Assembly: GCF_023078475.1 (NCBI RefSeq)
Contig: NZ_CP095741.1
Coordinates: 3,348,001 to 3,412,000, forward strand
Length of the DNA stretch: 64,000 bases
Reading direction: 5' to 3'
Origin: Luteibacter aegosomaticola
GTDB lineage: Bacteria > Pseudomonadota > Gammaproteobacteria > Xanthomonadales > Rhodanobacteraceae
The first letter of the stretch is position 1; each line of letters starts with the position of its first letter. Shown here piece by piece: positions 9,180 through 20,984 of the stretch. The position numbers and the translations under genes were made by a program. Below the pieces are notes generated by a model. It did not search any database. It had not been told where the DNA came from and saw only the letters and a list, made by a program, of their open reading frames with translations.

Positions 9180-10460
9180 TCACACGCGCGTCGTGAGGGC
9201 GGCGCTTGCGACGAAGAACGAGCCAAACAACAGGATCGTATCGCCCTCGCCCGCGGCCTCGCGAGCCGCCTGCCAGGCCGAGGCTACGTCGGGATAAGCC
9301 TGACGCATCGCCTCGGGCAGCGCCGTATCGAACACCTCGCCAAGCGCCTCCGCCCGCAGGCCACGCGGCGTATCGCCATCGAGCCCCGCGAGGAACCAGC
9401 GATCCACGCGGCTTCCCAGGGCCATGACGACGCCCGCTACATCCTTGTCGCCGAGCGCGCCGTACACGGCGAGCACCTGACCATCGCCCGGCTGCGCATC
9501 CAGCCACTCGGCGAGTGCCCGCGCAGCCTGGGGGTTGTGGCCGACATCGACCAGGGTCAACGGACGTTCGCCCACACGCTGCAGGCGGCCATCCACCCGC
9601 ACCTGGGCCAGCGCCTCGGCCACGGCGGCGGCAGGTACGTGAAGACGTGCGCGCAAGGCGTGCAGCGCCGCGATCGCGGCCGAGGCGTTGGCGAACTGCA
9701 CGGGCGCGGCCAGCGCAGGGCGAGGGAGATCGAGGGTCGTGCCATCGGAATGCAGCCAGCGCCACGTGCCGACGGCCGGGCCGGACGCCGGCACATCCCA
9801 CCAGTACGAGGAGCCCGCCAACTCAATGTGAGCCCCTGCATCGCGCAGCGCCGCCAGCAGCCCCTCAGGCGGAGCCAGCTCACCAACGACCGTCGGCTGC
9901 CCTGCCCGCGCGATTCCGGCCTTTTCCCGGCCGATACTGTCCCGGTCGTTGCCCAGCCATGCCTGGTGATCGAGATCGATGGTGGTGATGACGACGGCAT
10001 CGGCATCGATGATGTTCACCGCGTCAAGGCGGCCACCCAGACCCACCTCAAGGATCGCAACGTCGACGCCGGCGCGCGCCATCAGGTCGATGGCGGCCAA
10101 CGTGCCGAACTCGAAATAGGTTTGCGCGATCGTGCCCCGCGCCGACTCGATCCGCTCGAACGACGCCACCAGGTCCGCATCGGCGGCGTCGACACCATCG
10201 ATGCGGATGCGCTCGTTGTAGTGCACGAGATGGGGCGAGGTATAGCAGCCGGTGCGATAACCGGCAGCCCGCAACATGCCTTCAAGCAGCGCCACGGTCG
10301 AACCCTTGCCGTTCGTGCCGCCGACTGTAATGACAAGCGGCGCCGGGCGCGGCGAGCCCATGGCCTCCCACACGTTGCGCACGCGATCGAGGCCCAGCTC
10401 GATTTCGTGCACGTTCGTGGTTTCCTGATAGGTGAGCCACTCAGCCAGGGTGCGGGTCAT
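9180..10460 (-). CDS. folC: Dihydrofolate/folylpolyglutamate synthase FolC
   Basis: A 426-residue Mur-ligase-fold enzyme that adds glutamate to dihydropteroate and folates. The P-loop is TVGGTNGKGSTVALLEGML, followed by YTSPHLVHYNERIRI, both FolC signatures. The C-terminal domain shows LVDVGHNPQAARALAEWL. The ATG at 10460 gives MTRTLAEWLTYQE, the normal N-terminus, and overlaps the upstream GNAT stop by four bases. In many gammaproteobacteria accD precedes folC; here a GNAT gene takes that place. Confidence 0.95.
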   Translation of the reverse strand: MTRTLAEWLTYQETTNVHEIELGLDRVRNVWEAMGSPRPAPLVITVGGTNGKGSTVALLEGMLRAAGYRTGCYTSPHLVHYNERIRIDGVDAADADLVASFERIESARGTIAQTYFEFGTLAAIDLMARAGVDVAILEVGLGGRLDAVNIIDADAVVITTIDLDHQAWLGNDRDSIGREKAGIARAGQPTVVGELAPPEGLLAALRDAGAHIELAGSSYWWDVPASGPAVGTWRWLHSDGTTLDLPRPALAAPVQFANASAAIAALHALRARLHVPAAAVAEALAQVRVDGRLQRVGERPLTLVDVGHNPQAARALAEWLDAQPGDGQVLAVYGALGDKDVAGVVMALGSRVDRWFLAGLDGDTPRGLRAEALGEVFDTALPEAMRQAYPDVASAWQAAREAAGEGDTILLFGSFFVASAALTTRV

Positions 10461-11083
10461 GCGTGCTGCTCCGCGCGGTCGATGCCGCGCATCCAGAAAT
10501 CGAGGGTATGCGACGTGGCCGCGCCATCGCCGCGCTCCTTCCACGATAGCGTGCAGCTCATGCCTTCGGCGGGAGCGTAGCCACGGCCCCGCCAGAACAC
10601 ATCGTTGGGACGGTAGCCGTCGGGTGCTCGCGGGTCGAGCGGGTCGCGACGTACGGAACAGAACGCCGTCCAGCGGAAGTCACCGCACGCCTGGGCATGG
10701 GCTTCCCGGGCATCGAAGAAGGCGTGGCCGATCCCACGACCACGCCAGGGCGCCAACAGCACGGATTCGCCGAAGTAGAAGACGTCATCCAGGGCGATGC
10801 CGCGCTCCATGAACGGCTGGTGGAACGCTTCACCGTCATCCGCAAGGGGGATGCCCGTCGACGCGCCCACGACCTCGCCCTCGCCGGTGCGCGCCACGAC
10901 GCACACACTGCGCGGTGAGGCGGCATAGGCGGCGAGGTAATCGCGCTCGTAGGCCAGATCGCCTTCGTAGAGATAGGGCCAGTCGCGAAACACGGCGATA
11001 CGCAGCCCGGCGAGTTCCTCAACGACGGGCAGGATGCCCTGCCCCACGTACGGCGTGACCGTGATCCCAGGAATAAGGCGCAT
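10457..11083 (-). CDS. GNAT family N-acetyltransferase
   Basis: A 208-residue acetyltransferase-like protein. The acetyl-CoA binding pattern appears as SVLLAPWRGRGIGHAFFDARE, the R-G-x-G-I/A loop of GNAT proteins. The substrate is unknown. Its stop overlaps the folC start (ATGA), so it is the first gene of the folC-purF operon as seen here. It is divergent from the hydroxylase-like gene at 11173 across a 90-base gap that probably holds both promoters. Confidence 0.8.
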   Translation of the reverse strand: MRLIPGITVTPYVGQGILPVVEELAGLRIAVFRDWPYLYEGDLAYERDYLAAYAASPRSVCVVARTGEGEVVGASTGIPLADDGEAFHQPFMERGIALDDVFYFGESVLLAPWRGRGIGHAFFDAREAHAQACGDFRWTAFCSVRRDPLDPRAPDGYRPNDVFWRGRGYAPAEGMSCTLSWKERGDGAATSHTLDFWMRGIDRAEQHA

Positions 11084-11172
11084 GGCGGAAAGCGAAACGA
11101 AAGAGCGCTAAAGCTTAATGGGGCAATCGCCCGTACGCACCTGTGCGGGCACAAGCACTACCGAGGTACCCG

Positions 11173-12261
11173 ATGTTCGCGCCCTGGACCCATCTGGTCG
11201 ACTGGACAAGCCTCCACGCCATCACGCCCTTCCTCGCCTGGCTCCACCTCGGCGGATTGGCGGGCGACCCGCGCGAAATCGCCGAGGCCATCCTCATCTC
11301 CCTGCTCCAGGTCGGCATCATCGCCTTCCTGTTCCGCCCGCTCGAATCGATGATCCCGGCGGAACGCTGGGAGCACCGCAACCTCACCCGTGTCGACTGG
11401 CAGTACACGCTGATGATGTTGCTTGGCATCTTCCCGATGTTCAGCTACCTCGTGCTCACGCCCATCGCCAACTATTTCGGCGGTACGGATAGCAGCCCGG
11501 GCGACGAATCCCTGCTCGGCATCGTGCACTGGGTGCCGATGCTGAAGGACCACCCGCTGGCCCTGTTCGTCGTGTACTACGTGATTTACGACCTGGTGTA
11601 CTACTGGATGCACCGTTTGCAGCACGCCCTGCCCTGGTGGTGGGCGCTGCACAGCATGCACCACAGCACCCGTCAGATGAGCTGCTGGACGAATGACCGT
11701 GGCAGCCTTGTCGATGGTTTCCTGCAATCGATGGTGCTGGCGGGCGTCGGCGTGGTGATCGGCGTGGCGCCTACCGATTTCGCATGGCTGGTGTTGCTCG
11801 GCGAACTGGTGCAGAACTTCTCGCATGCGAACGTACGCATTCGGTTCGGACCCGTGTTTGATCGGCTCCTCGTATCGCCCACCTTCCATCGCCTGCACCA
11901 CATGCTCGTAGACCCGGATCGTCCCAACCTGCACAACTGCAACTTCGGGCAGGTGTTCTCGATCTGGGACACCGTGTTCGGCACGGCTTTGCACGGTGAG
12001 CCGATCCGCCCTACTGGCGTGGGTGACCCGATGGTCGATTCAGATAACGACAAGAACCTGGTGGGCCTGCACTGGGCTGCGTTCCGCCGATTCTGGGGCG
12101 CGATCACCAGCCGGCAGGGCTGGAAGCTCGGCGAAGTGGCCTTCGGCGAGGATTACCGCCCAATCTCGGTGAGAGATATCGATCTGCATGCGTTGCATGC
12201 TGGCGCGGCGTGTACGCCCAAATCGACCGCAAGTACGTTTGCAGAGGAATCGCAGGCGTAG
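11173..12261 (+). CDS. Sterol desaturase/fatty acid hydroxylase family protein
   Basis: A 362-residue membrane protein of the fatty acid hydroxylase superfamily, which uses a di-iron site held by histidine clusters. Visible clusters are HRLQH, HSMHH and HRLHH, with a possible further His in the C-terminal half. Membrane helices flank them (for example LFVVYYVIYDLVYYW). The substrate, a lipid or sterol-like compound, cannot be read from the sequence. The start at 11173 has GAGGT six bases upstream; an in-frame GTG at 11143 has weaker support. Confidence 0.85.
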   Translation: MFAPWTHLVDWTSLHAITPFLAWLHLGGLAGDPREIAEAILISLLQVGIIAFLFRPLESMIPAERWEHRNLTRVDWQYTLMMLLGIFPMFSYLVLTPIANYFGGTDSSPGDESLLGIVHWVPMLKDHPLALFVVYYVIYDLVYYWMHRLQHALPWWWALHSMHHSTRQMSCWTNDRGSLVDGFLQSMVLAGVGVVIGVAPTDFAWLVLLGELVQNFSHANVRIRFGPVFDRLLVSPTFHRLHHMLVDPDRPNLHNCNFGQVFSIWDTVFGTALHGEPIRPTGVGDPMVDSDNDKNLVGLHWAAFRRFWGAITSRQGWKLGEVAFGEDYRPISVRDIDLHALHAGAACTPKSTASTFAEESQA

Positions 12262-12283
12262 AGGGCTATCGGGCGTTGAGGGG

Positions 12284-12347
12284 ATCGCGCGCAAGCGCGC
12301 TCCTACAAGAGCGCGGCACCCACTGTAGGAGCACGCTTGCGCGCGAT
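12284..12347. repeat. Class I REP inverted pair
   Basis: Two 23-base copies of the class I REP (GTAGGAGCGCGC core, second copy with GCAC for GCGC) face each other, the left one on the minus strand and the right one on the plus strand. They lie between the convergent hydroxylase-like gene and purA, upstream of the shared terminator. Confidence 0.85.
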
Positions 12348-12381
12348 AAACCTACAAAGCGATGAAGCCACGAAGAAGCAC

Positions 12382-12412
12382 AAAAAAGGCCAGCCCGAAG
12401 GCTGGCCTTTTT
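12382..12412. terminator. Bidirectional intrinsic terminator
   Basis: An 8-base-pair stem (GGCCAGCC / GGCTGGCC) with a 4-base loop, flanked by A6 on the left and T5 on the right. It can therefore end both the plus-strand hydroxylase-like gene and the minus-strand purA. Confidence 0.9.
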
Positions 12413-12443
12413 CGTTACCGGTAACAAACCCGGCGGGTGCGAC

Positions 12444-14667
<2,224 letters not shown>

Positions 14668-14671
<4 letters not shown>

Positions 14672-15819
14672 GGGTTGCCTCCCTGCGCGGCCGGCGCGGC
14701 ATCGGTGGTGGCCGACTGCACGATGGTGCCAACACCCGGCACGTTGCGGACGCTGGTGTTGCCACCGGATTCCACCGGCAGCTGCAGGATGTTCTTGCCG
14801 TTGCTGCCGTCGACGACCTTGGAGTTGCGGCTCATGACGTCTTCCACGGTTTCCAGCCACAGGCGGCGGCGGGTCACATCCGGCGCGGCTCGGTATTCCT
14901 TGAGCAGGAGGCTGAACCGGTCGGCGTCGCCCGTGGCGACGGCGATACGCTCGACCCGGTCCGCCTCGGCGGCACCTGCGATGACAGCGGCCTGGCCACG
15001 CGCCTCGGGCAACAGCTTGCTCTGGTAGGCCAGTGCGTCGTTCTCGGCACGCTGGCGGTCTTCACGCGCGGCGTTCACGTCATCGAAGGCGTCCTTCACT
15101 TCGCGTGGCGGCGAAACGCTCTGGAAGCTGACGCTGGTGACGGCGATGCCCGAGTCATACATGTCGAGCGTGCTCTGCAGGATGGACCGGGTCTGCTGCT
15201 GAAGGCTCTCCTTGGCCGCCGGGCTGGCGTCGACCGCGCTGGTCACGGCCGGGATGGCGGCCGTGCTGGCGGCGGCCGGGGCATCCGCACCGGTCGTCAG
15301 GATGTTGTCCATGGCATTCGCGCCCACCACCGAGCGCACGGCGGCCTCGGCGGCATTCTTCAGCATGCCTTCCGCCGGGTCCGCGTTCGAGAAGAGGAAC
15401 TTCCGCGCGTCGGAAACCTGGTATTGGACGTTGAAATCGATCGAGATGATGTTCTCGTCGCGGGTAAGCATCGAGACCGTATCGGAGACCGTGCGGACCT
15501 GGGTGGTTTCCACCTTGGTCACGGTTTCGATCGGGTTCGGGGCCTTCAGGTGCATGCCCGGGGGCAGCACGCGCGAGAACTCGCCAAAGCGCAGCACGAC
15601 ACCTACCTGCCGGGCATCGATCACGGTGAAGCTCGACACGAGCAGCCACGCCACGACGAAGACCAGCAGGATAGCCAGCACGCCGCCACTACCGCCGCCG
15701 AGGCGGCCGAAACGCGAGGTGAACTGCTTCAGCAGGCTGTCCAGGTCGAACTTGCGCTGACCTTGCCGGTTGCGGTTCCAGGGGTCCTTCTGGCCGTTGC
15801 CGGGTTCGTTCCAGGGCAT
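14668..15819 (-). CDS. hflK: HflK, FtsH protease modulator
   Basis: A 383-residue SPFH/band 7 partner of HflC. The cytoplasmic N-terminus is Gly/Asn/Gln-rich (MPWNEPGNGQKDPWNRN), typical of HflK, followed by a membrane helix at about residues 47-66 and the SPFH domain (IDARQVGVVLRFGEFSRVLP). A segment rich in Ala (about residues 170-195) interrupts the domain compared with E. coli. GGAG sits upstream of the ATG. It follows hflX after a 152-base gap. Confidence 0.96.
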
Positions 15820-15971
15820 GGGCGACAGTCTCCTTCGGGGACTGGAGGGTGGGCGGCTGGAAAGCCTTCAGCGCGAGCCCGGGCGACGGGGGGAGGCGGC
15901 AGGCGCGTGAACACCCGGCGCCGCGCCGATCGGGCACGCAAACACTGTGAATTCTAGCAGACCCGCCCCGC

Positions 15972-17282
15972 TCAATGCTCGGCGTGGGGCGGATCGATGA
16001 GTTCGCGCAAGGGCGAGCCGTGGACGTCATCGCCCACCAGGGGGGCCAGTACCGAACGCGGAGCGTCGATTTCCAGCTGCCAGCCGTTCTCGTCGATGGC
16101 CTCGCCCGCGATAGCGCCGGCGGCCTTAAGCCGGGCATGCAGGCGGCCTGCGGTGAGGGGCAGGACCACGTCGGCGTGGATTCGGTCGCCGCCAAGCAGC
16201 TCGCCGAGGGCCTCACGAAGGCCTTCGAGGCCGGCGCCTGAATGAGCCGACAGCCACACGGCGCGCGGCTTGCCGTCGTCACCCCGATCCACCCGAGGCT
16301 CAGCATCCTCGATGAGATCTATCTTATTCATGACCGAAAGCTGGGGTACGTCCCCGGCCCCGATCTCTTCGAGTACCGAGTTCACGACCCGGCGCAGGAG
16401 TTCCCGCTCCTCGTCGGCGGCATCGCTCACGTGGATCAGCAGATCGGCGTCGCGCGCCTCGGCCAGGGTGGCCCGGAACGCCGCCACCAGGTCATGCGGC
16501 AGTTCGCGGATGAAACCGACCGTATCGGCCACCACGGCAGGGCCGCAGGACAGGCCGTCGATCTTGCGGACCGTGGGGTCCAGCGTGGCGAAGAGCTGGT
16601 CGGCCGCGTAGACGCCACCGGTGGTCAACGCGTTGAACAGCGTGGACTTACCGGCGTTGGTGTAGCCGACGAGGGCCACGCGCGGCACCGTGTTGCGCAG
16701 GCGGGCACGACGCTGCTGGTCGCGCTGGGTCTGCACCTTCTCGAGCCGCTTGGTGAGCATCTTCACGCGCTCAGCGAGCAGGCGGCGGTCGGTTTCGAGC
16801 TGGGTTTCACCCGGGCCACGGTTGCCGATGGCACCGCCGCGCTGGGCGTCCAGATGGGTCCAGCCGCGGACAAGACGGGTGGCCAGGTGCTTCAACTGGG
16901 CCAGCTCCACTTCCAGCTTGCCTTCGTGCGAACGGGCGCGCTGGGCGAAGATGTCCAGGATGAGACCCGCGCGGTCGACCACGCGTGTCTTCAGGTGTTT
17001 TTCGAGGTTGCGCTCCTGGACCGGGGTCAGGACGTGGTCCACGAGGACCAGATCCGCCTCGAGGGCGCGCACGGCCTCGGCCACTTCATCGGCCTTGCCG
17101 CTACCAATATAGAAACGGGGATTGGGCTCGCTGACGCGGGCCGGGATGCTGGTAAGGATCTCGGCGCCTGCCGAGGAGACCAGCTCGGCGAATTCCTCGC
17201 CACGGCGCGCCGCGTCGCCTTCCCCGCGCGAATGCGGGAGTACCAGGACGGCACGGTCGCCTTTCTTTTGCCTATCGAACAC
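15972..17282 (-). CDS. hflX: Ribosome-associated GTPase HflX
   Basis: A 436-residue GTPase that binds the 50S subunit and splits stalled ribosomes in stress. The N-terminal HflX domain has RFYIGSGKADEVAEAV and QERNLEK. A coiled-coil linker (RLLAERVKMLTKRLEKVQTQR) precedes the G domain with P-loop ALVGYTNAGKSTLFN, DTVGFI (G3) and NKIDL (G4). The start is GTG at 17282, giving MFDRQKKGDRAV; no better in-frame start exists upstream. hfq is 96 bases upstream. Confidence 0.96.
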   Translation of the reverse strand: MFDRQKKGDRAVLVLPHSRGEGDAARRGEEFAELVSSAGAEILTSIPARVSEPNPRFYIGSGKADEVAEAVRALEADLVLVDHVLTPVQERNLEKHLKTRVVDRAGLILDIFAQRARSHEGKLEVELAQLKHLATRLVRGWTHLDAQRGGAIGNRGPGETQLETDRRLLAERVKMLTKRLEKVQTQRDQQRRARLRNTVPRVALVGYTNAGKSTLFNALTTGGVYAADQLFATLDPTVRKIDGLSCGPAVVADTVGFIRELPHDLVAAFRATLAEARDADLLIHVSDAADEERELLRRVVNSVLEEIGAGDVPQLSVMNKIDLIEDAEPRVDRGDDGKPRAVWLSAHSGAGLEGLREALGELLGGDRIHADVVLPLTAGRLHARLKAAGAIAGEAIDENGWQLEIDAPRSVLAPLVGDDVHGSPLRELIDPPHAEH

Positions 17283-17378
17283 TTAGGGGATTGACCTCAT
17301 GGATGGAGGAGGAGGCGGACAGGCCACGATGGCCTGCCCGTTCTCACCCTTACCGATATGGGTTCCGCCGCGGGCCCC

Positions 17379-17636
17379 TCAACCCTCGACGTCACCACCG
17401 GCTTCAGCGTGGCTTTCATGGCCGCCAACGCGGACATTACGGCTCGGCACAACAGTAGAGATGGCGTGCTTGTACACCATCTGGCTCACCTGGTTACGCA
17501 GCAGCACCACGAACTGGTCGAACGACTCGATCGTGCCCTGCAGCTTGATGCCGTTCACCAGGTAGATGGCGACCGGCACGCGCTCACGGCGGAGCGCATT
17601 CAGAAACGGATCTTGCAATGACTGCCCTTTGGACAT
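17379..17636 (-). CDS. hfq: RNA chaperone Hfq
   Basis: An 85-residue Sm-like protein that forms hexamers and pairs small RNAs with mRNAs. Sm1 ([20 protein letters not shown], then LVNGIKLQG) and Sm2 ([10 protein letters not shown]) are complete, with Gln8- and Phe39-type RNA contact positions preserved. The C-terminal tail is short and Gly/Ala/Glu-rich compared with E. coli Hfq (102). The ATG at 17636 follows GGAGAAG. Two hairpins lie upstream toward miaA. Confidence 0.97.
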   Translation of the reverse strand: MSKGQSLQDPFLNALRRERVPVAIYLVNGIKLQGTIESFDQFVVLLRNQVSQMVYKHAISTVVPSRNVRVGGHESHAEAGGDVEG

Positions 17637-17674
17637 TTTTTCTTCTCCCCTACGCCTCTCGTACGGGTCCGGGT

Positions 17675-17694
17675 AAAAAACGCCGAAAACGGCG
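17675..17694 (-). terminator. Terminator-like hairpin in the hfq leader
   Basis: Read on the minus strand, CGCCG-TTTT-CGGCG is followed by T6, ending 38 bases before the hfq start codon. The stem is only 5 base pairs. It could stop miaA readthrough, or serve as an attenuator or Hfq-binding U-tail in the hfq leader. Confidence 0.5.
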
Positions 17695-17731
17695 CCCCGG
17701 CCCAAGTGCTTTGAATCTTAACTGCTTTTAA

Positions 17732-17755
17732 ACGCTGGCTGGAAGCAGCCAGCGT
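17732..17755 (-). terminator. Hairpin downstream of miaA
   Basis: A 10-base-pair stem (ACGCTGGCTG and its complement) with a 4-base loop starts 15 bases after the miaA stop. The following minus-strand bases are TTTAAAAG, a poor T tract, so termination is probably partial and hfq can still be reached from miaA. Confidence 0.5.
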
Positions 17756-17769
17756 GATGATCGTGGCAT

Positions 17770-18705
17770 TTACAGGAACTGCGCCACAGCCTTACGCACT
17801 TCCGGCAGCGGATCCCCCTGATCCGGGTCGAAAACACGTGCATCCAGCTCGCTACGCAACCAGGTGATCTGGCGTTTTGCGAGCTGCCGCGTGGCATAGA
17901 TACCACGGTCTCGGAAGTTCTGGGCATCCCCTTGTCCATCAAGGAATTCCCAGGCCTGGCGATAGCCCACCGCGCGGATGGCCGGCAGGTCGGCATGCAG
18001 GTCGCCGCGCGCCTTCAAGCCACGGACTTCCTCGAGGAAACCATCGGCCAGCATCGTGTCAAAACGGACCGCGATCCGTTCATGCAGCACCGCCCGGTTG
18101 GCCGGGAGGAGCGCCACCTTCAGCACCCGCCAGGGAAAGCGCTTGCGCGGGGCGTTCTGCAATTCGGTGATGGGGCGGCCAGTGAGCTCGAAGACTTCCA
18201 GGGCGCGCTGGATTCGCTGGGCATCGCCCGGGCGAATCCGCTCTCCAGCGGCCGGGTCGATGGCGGCCATCCTGGCATGCATGGCCGCCCAGCCAATCTC
18301 GACCGCTTCGGCGCCCAGGCGCTCACGAACCGCCGGGTCGGCCTCTGGCAGTTCGGAGAGCCCGCGCTGAAGGGCACGGAAGTAGAGACCCGTACCACCC
18401 ACCAGCAGCGGAACCTTGCCCTGCCCGGCCACCCGGGCCATGGCTGCCACGGCATCTTCGGCAAAGTCCGCCGCCGAGTACGGCTGGGCCGCGTCGCGGA
18501 TATCGATCAGTTCATGCGGGTAACGCGCGAGCGTCGCCGCATCCGGTTTCGCTGAACCAATGTCGAGCCCGCGGTAAACCAGTGCGGAATCGACGCTGAT
18601 CAGCCCAACGGGAAAGACATCCGACAACGCGCAGGCAAGTGCCGTTTTCCCTGAAGCCGTGGGGCCCATGATAAAAATGGCGAGGGGACGGGTGTCGTGG
18701 GTCAT
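17770..18705 (-). CDS. miaA: tRNA dimethylallyltransferase MiaA
   Basis: A 311-residue enzyme that adds a dimethylallyl group to A37 of tRNAs reading UNN codons. The P-loop is [13 protein letters not shown] and the next block is [18 protein letters not shown], both diagnostic. [17 protein letters not shown] and KRQITWLR also match. The ATG at 18705 gives [14 protein letters not shown]; the extension to 18747 is not conserved. It precedes hfq as in E. coli; mutL, usually upstream, is replaced here by a divergent protease-like gene. Confidence 0.96.
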   Translation of the reverse strand: MTHDTRPLAIFIMGPTASGKTALACALSDVFPVGLISVDSALVYRGLDIGSAKPDAATLARYPHELIDIRDAAQPYSAADFAEDAVAAMARVAGQGKVPLLVGGTGLYFRALQRGLSELPEADPAVRERLGAEAVEIGWAAMHARMAAIDPAAGERIRPGDAQRIQRALEVFELTGRPITELQNAPRKRFPWRVLKVALLPANRAVLHERIAVRFDTMLADGFLEEVRGLKARGDLHADLPAIRAVGYRQAWEFLDGQGDAQNFRDRGIYATRQLAKRQITWLRSELDARVFDPDQGDPLPEVRKAVAQFL

Positions 18706-18774
18706 CGGTCGGGCTGTTCGGGGCAAACGCAAGCTGCGAGTATCCATGCTCCTGCAGGGAAGAGGAACGGAAGA

Positions 18775-19755
18775 ATGAAGGTTGCGATGCTCGCCGCCGC
18801 TCTCGGCATGTCGGTTTCGTGGGCCAGCCAGGCTTCGACGGTGATTCCCACGTCATACGAAGCAGGCCATTTCATCGCGACGCCGACCACGGCAAGCGGC
18901 AAGCTACTCCGACTGAATGTGGATACAGGCGGAGGCAGCGCCTACCTGTGGCTCAAGGCATCGGCGGCGAAGCCACTAAGCCTGAAGCCCGCGCGTTGCT
19001 TCGGCACAGACGGCTATGTCGAGCCGCCTGCATTCACGCCAGGCAAGGGGCTGCCACCGCTTGGCGGCCACCAGTGCAACAACGTCATGATCTCGCCGGA
19101 TGCTCACGGGGACGAGATGACGGATGGCGTCGTCAGCGCGTGGTATCTCGCCAAGGGCATATGGACCTTTGACTACCCGGCACGCCGCCTGACGCTGGAA
19201 GACACCACGTGGAAGCCCGGCACGGACGATCACGCGGTACCACTGGGTTTTCCGATCAACGCGGCCGGAGAATTCGGAACGCCCTACCCGCGGATCGCCG
19301 TGACCATCGAAGGCGAGCAGATCGATTTGCTCCTGGATACCGGCGCCACCGCTCATCCGACCACCGCCGGCAGGGCCGTTATGACAACCGCCGTGGCGCC
19401 TGACGGCTTTGCCGCAGGCAGCTACATCACTACGTCGATCATGAATCGTTGGCACGCGTCACATCCCGACTGGCCCCTGATTGAAGCGGCTGACGACCTG
19501 TTCGGCGCAAAAAACGCGACTCGCGCCATCCGCGTACCCTCCGTCGTCGTGGGCGAATGGCGCATCGGCCCCGTCTGGTTTATCGAGCGCGCGGACGGCG
19601 CCTTCGACGATAAGACAGGCCTATCCCGGTTCATGGACGAAGAGATCCACGGCGCGCTTGGAGGGAACGCGCTTTCGGCCTTCCGCATGACTGTCGATTA
19701 TCCCCATCGCAAGGCTTGGCTCACCTGTATTGAAGGCTGTAAACCCGTTCGCTAA
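18775..19755 (+). CDS. Secreted aspartic protease-like protein with two DTG motifs
   Basis: A 326-residue protein with a signal peptide (cleavage near residue 20, SQASTV). Two Asp-Thr-Gly motifs are present: [14 protein letters not shown] (D50) and [14 protein letters not shown] (D188). DTG is the catalytic triplet of retropepsin and pepsin-type aspartic proteases; the second motif is followed by Ala as in DTGA retropepsins. Late in the chain, [20 protein letters not shown] resembles the flap-distal LG(G/M)xxL..F.v.iD segment of such proteases. Four or five Cys could form disulfides. The start follows AGGAACGGAAG. Divergent from miaA. The function is inferred from motifs only. Confidence 0.6.
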   Translation: MKVAMLAAALGMSVSWASQASTVIPTSYEAGHFIATPTTASGKLLRLNVDTGGGSAYLWLKASAAKPLSLKPARCFGTDGYVEPPAFTPGKGLPPLGGHQCNNVMISPDAHGDEMTDGVVSAWYLAKGIWTFDYPARRLTLEDTTWKPGTDDHAVPLGFPINAAGEFGTPYPRIAVTIEGEQIDLLLDTGATAHPTTAGRAVMTTAVAPDGFAAGSYITTSIMNRWHASHPDWPLIEAADDLFGAKNATRAIRVPSVVVGEWRIGPVWFIERADGAFDDKTGLSRFMDEEIHGALGGNALSAFRMTVDYPHRKAWLTCIEGCKPVR

Positions 19756-19887
19756 GCAGGGACGCCTGCTCTGCTGTAAGCAGCAAAACAGCACCTACAC
19801 GGAGACGCGCTTTGCGCCTACATCCAAGCCGACGGCATCCGTGACACGCTCAGCATGCACAATCTGAGTGCTAGCCTCGGAGAACAC

Positions 19888-20088
19888 ATGGCGGCGGTAA
19901 TAGAGACAAACGGCGTGAATCGTGACGAAGAAGATCTGAAAAAGCTCCAGGCCGAGACATACAAACTGCTTGTCGAAGCACTAAAGGTGAACCAGGAACG
20001 TCGGTGGCCCCCGTTCATAGTCACAACAACCTTCTTCGCTGCCGGCGCTACCTTCATCAAGGTGCTTGATATGCTGATGAAGGGATGA
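19888..20088 (+). CDS. Small coiled-coil membrane protein, copy 1
   Basis: A 66-residue protein: a charged helical N-terminal half (NRDEEDLKKLQAETYKLLVE) and one C-terminal hydrophobic helix (about residues 43-62). It is a paralogue of the protein at 20759; about 30 positions match by eye, including MAAV-ET, RDEED, RW-P and FFAA. The ATG at 19888 has CGGAG upstream; an in-frame ATG at 19855 would extend it but breaks the match with the paralogue start. A terminator follows at once. Function unknown. Confidence 0.7.
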   Translation: MAAVIETNGVNRDEEDLKKLQAETYKLLVEALKVNQERRWPPFIVTTTFFAAGATFIKVLDMLMKG

Positions 20089-20115
20089 CGTGCCCTGGAT
20101 GTGTTGCCATTAAGA

Positions 20116-20140
20116 AAGCCGCCCATGAGCGGCTTTTTTT
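20116..20140. terminator. Intrinsic terminator after small membrane protein 1
   Basis: AAGCCGC/GCGGCTT stem with a 6-base loop and T7 on the plus strand. An A-rich left flank means it may also serve the DUF2750 gene on the minus strand. A homologous terminator follows copy 2. Confidence 0.85.
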
Positions 20141-20212
20141 GAGGCTTATCGCAAGACCGGGTCGAACGACTGGCCGGACTCACCCCGCCCGCTCAACCGC
20201 GCGCCCAACATC

Positions 20213-20569
20213 TCACGTGAGAAGATCGATGGCGAGATCGCGCGGCTCCACTTCAAGCCCTGCAAGGTCGGCATTGAATTCGACACCCGCCAACGCACTT
20301 CCGTCGGCGTGCATGCCAGGTAGCCAGGCATCCAGGAATTCGGCCAGTGGGATGGAAGCAGGCGCGTAGTCTGCCCACACCTCGACCGCATGACGCCTTG
20401 CATAAGCCTCATGCGACCAAAACAGAAGCACGCGAGCTTCGTACTCGTTCGAAGGGCATTGCGCCCAGCCTTCCGCGTTACGCAGTCCCCAGACTACTTC
20501 GGTCTCACGAACGCGAGTGACGAAGCGGCGGTAACTCGCCTGAAGATCGGCTGTAAGGTGCAAGGACAT
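20213..20569 (-). CDS. DUF2750 domain protein
   Basis: A 118-residue protein matching the DUF2750 pattern: VWGLRNAEGWAQCPSNEYE, FWSHEAYARRHAVEVWADY, IPLAEFLDAWLPGM and a C-terminal GVEFNADLAGLEVEP. The family is small, soluble and of unknown function. It is encoded opposite to, and between, the two copies of the small membrane-protein unit. Confidence 0.85.
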   Translation of the reverse strand: MSLHLTADLQASYRRFVTRVRETEVVWGLRNAEGWAQCPSNEYEARVLLFWSHEAYARRHAVEVWADYAPASIPLAEFLDAWLPGMHADGSALAGVEFNADLAGLEVEPRDLAIDLLT

Positions 20570-20758
20570 CGGAAGAACCCCTCAGAAAAATCACCCCGCC
20601 CCGTTGCACTGGGGCGACGGGTCAAACACATGGTCCGTCAGAACGATCGCGACCACAACCGCCCCTACACAATGACACGCCATGCACCTACATCGCGCCC
20701 GAGCAAAGCCATGGCAGGATTTGCATGGACACATGGGGTCGATACGATCGGAGGGCTG

Positions 20759-20968
20759 ATGGCAGCGGTATATGAGACACGAGACGTGACGCGCGACGAA
20801 GAAGACCGGGAAAAGATCCGTGCGGAGATCATGAAGCTCATCGCGGAGACGTCGAAGATCCACGCGGAATCTCGGTGGTATCCACTGGTGGCGGGGGCGG
20901 GGTTCTTCGCTGCCTCGATGGGCGCCTCGCTTGCGTTCATCAAGTTGGTGCAGCTTATTTTTTTCTGA
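20759..20968 (+). CDS. Small coiled-coil membrane protein, copy 2
   Basis: A 69-residue paralogue of the 19888 protein, with the same design: charged helix (TRDEEDREKIRAEIMKLIAE), then RW-P and a C-terminal hydrophobic helix (about residues 43-69). The ATG at 20759 follows GGAGG and aligns with the copy 1 start; a longer in-frame reading to 20672 enters the duplicated leader. Both the leader upstream and the terminator downstream resemble those of copy 1. Function unknown. Confidence 0.7.
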   Translation: MAAVYETRDVTRDEEDREKIRAEIMKLIAETSKIHAESRWYPLVAGAGFFAASMGASLAFIKLVQLIFF

Positions 20969-20984
20969 GCAGGCGTTGGCGACA

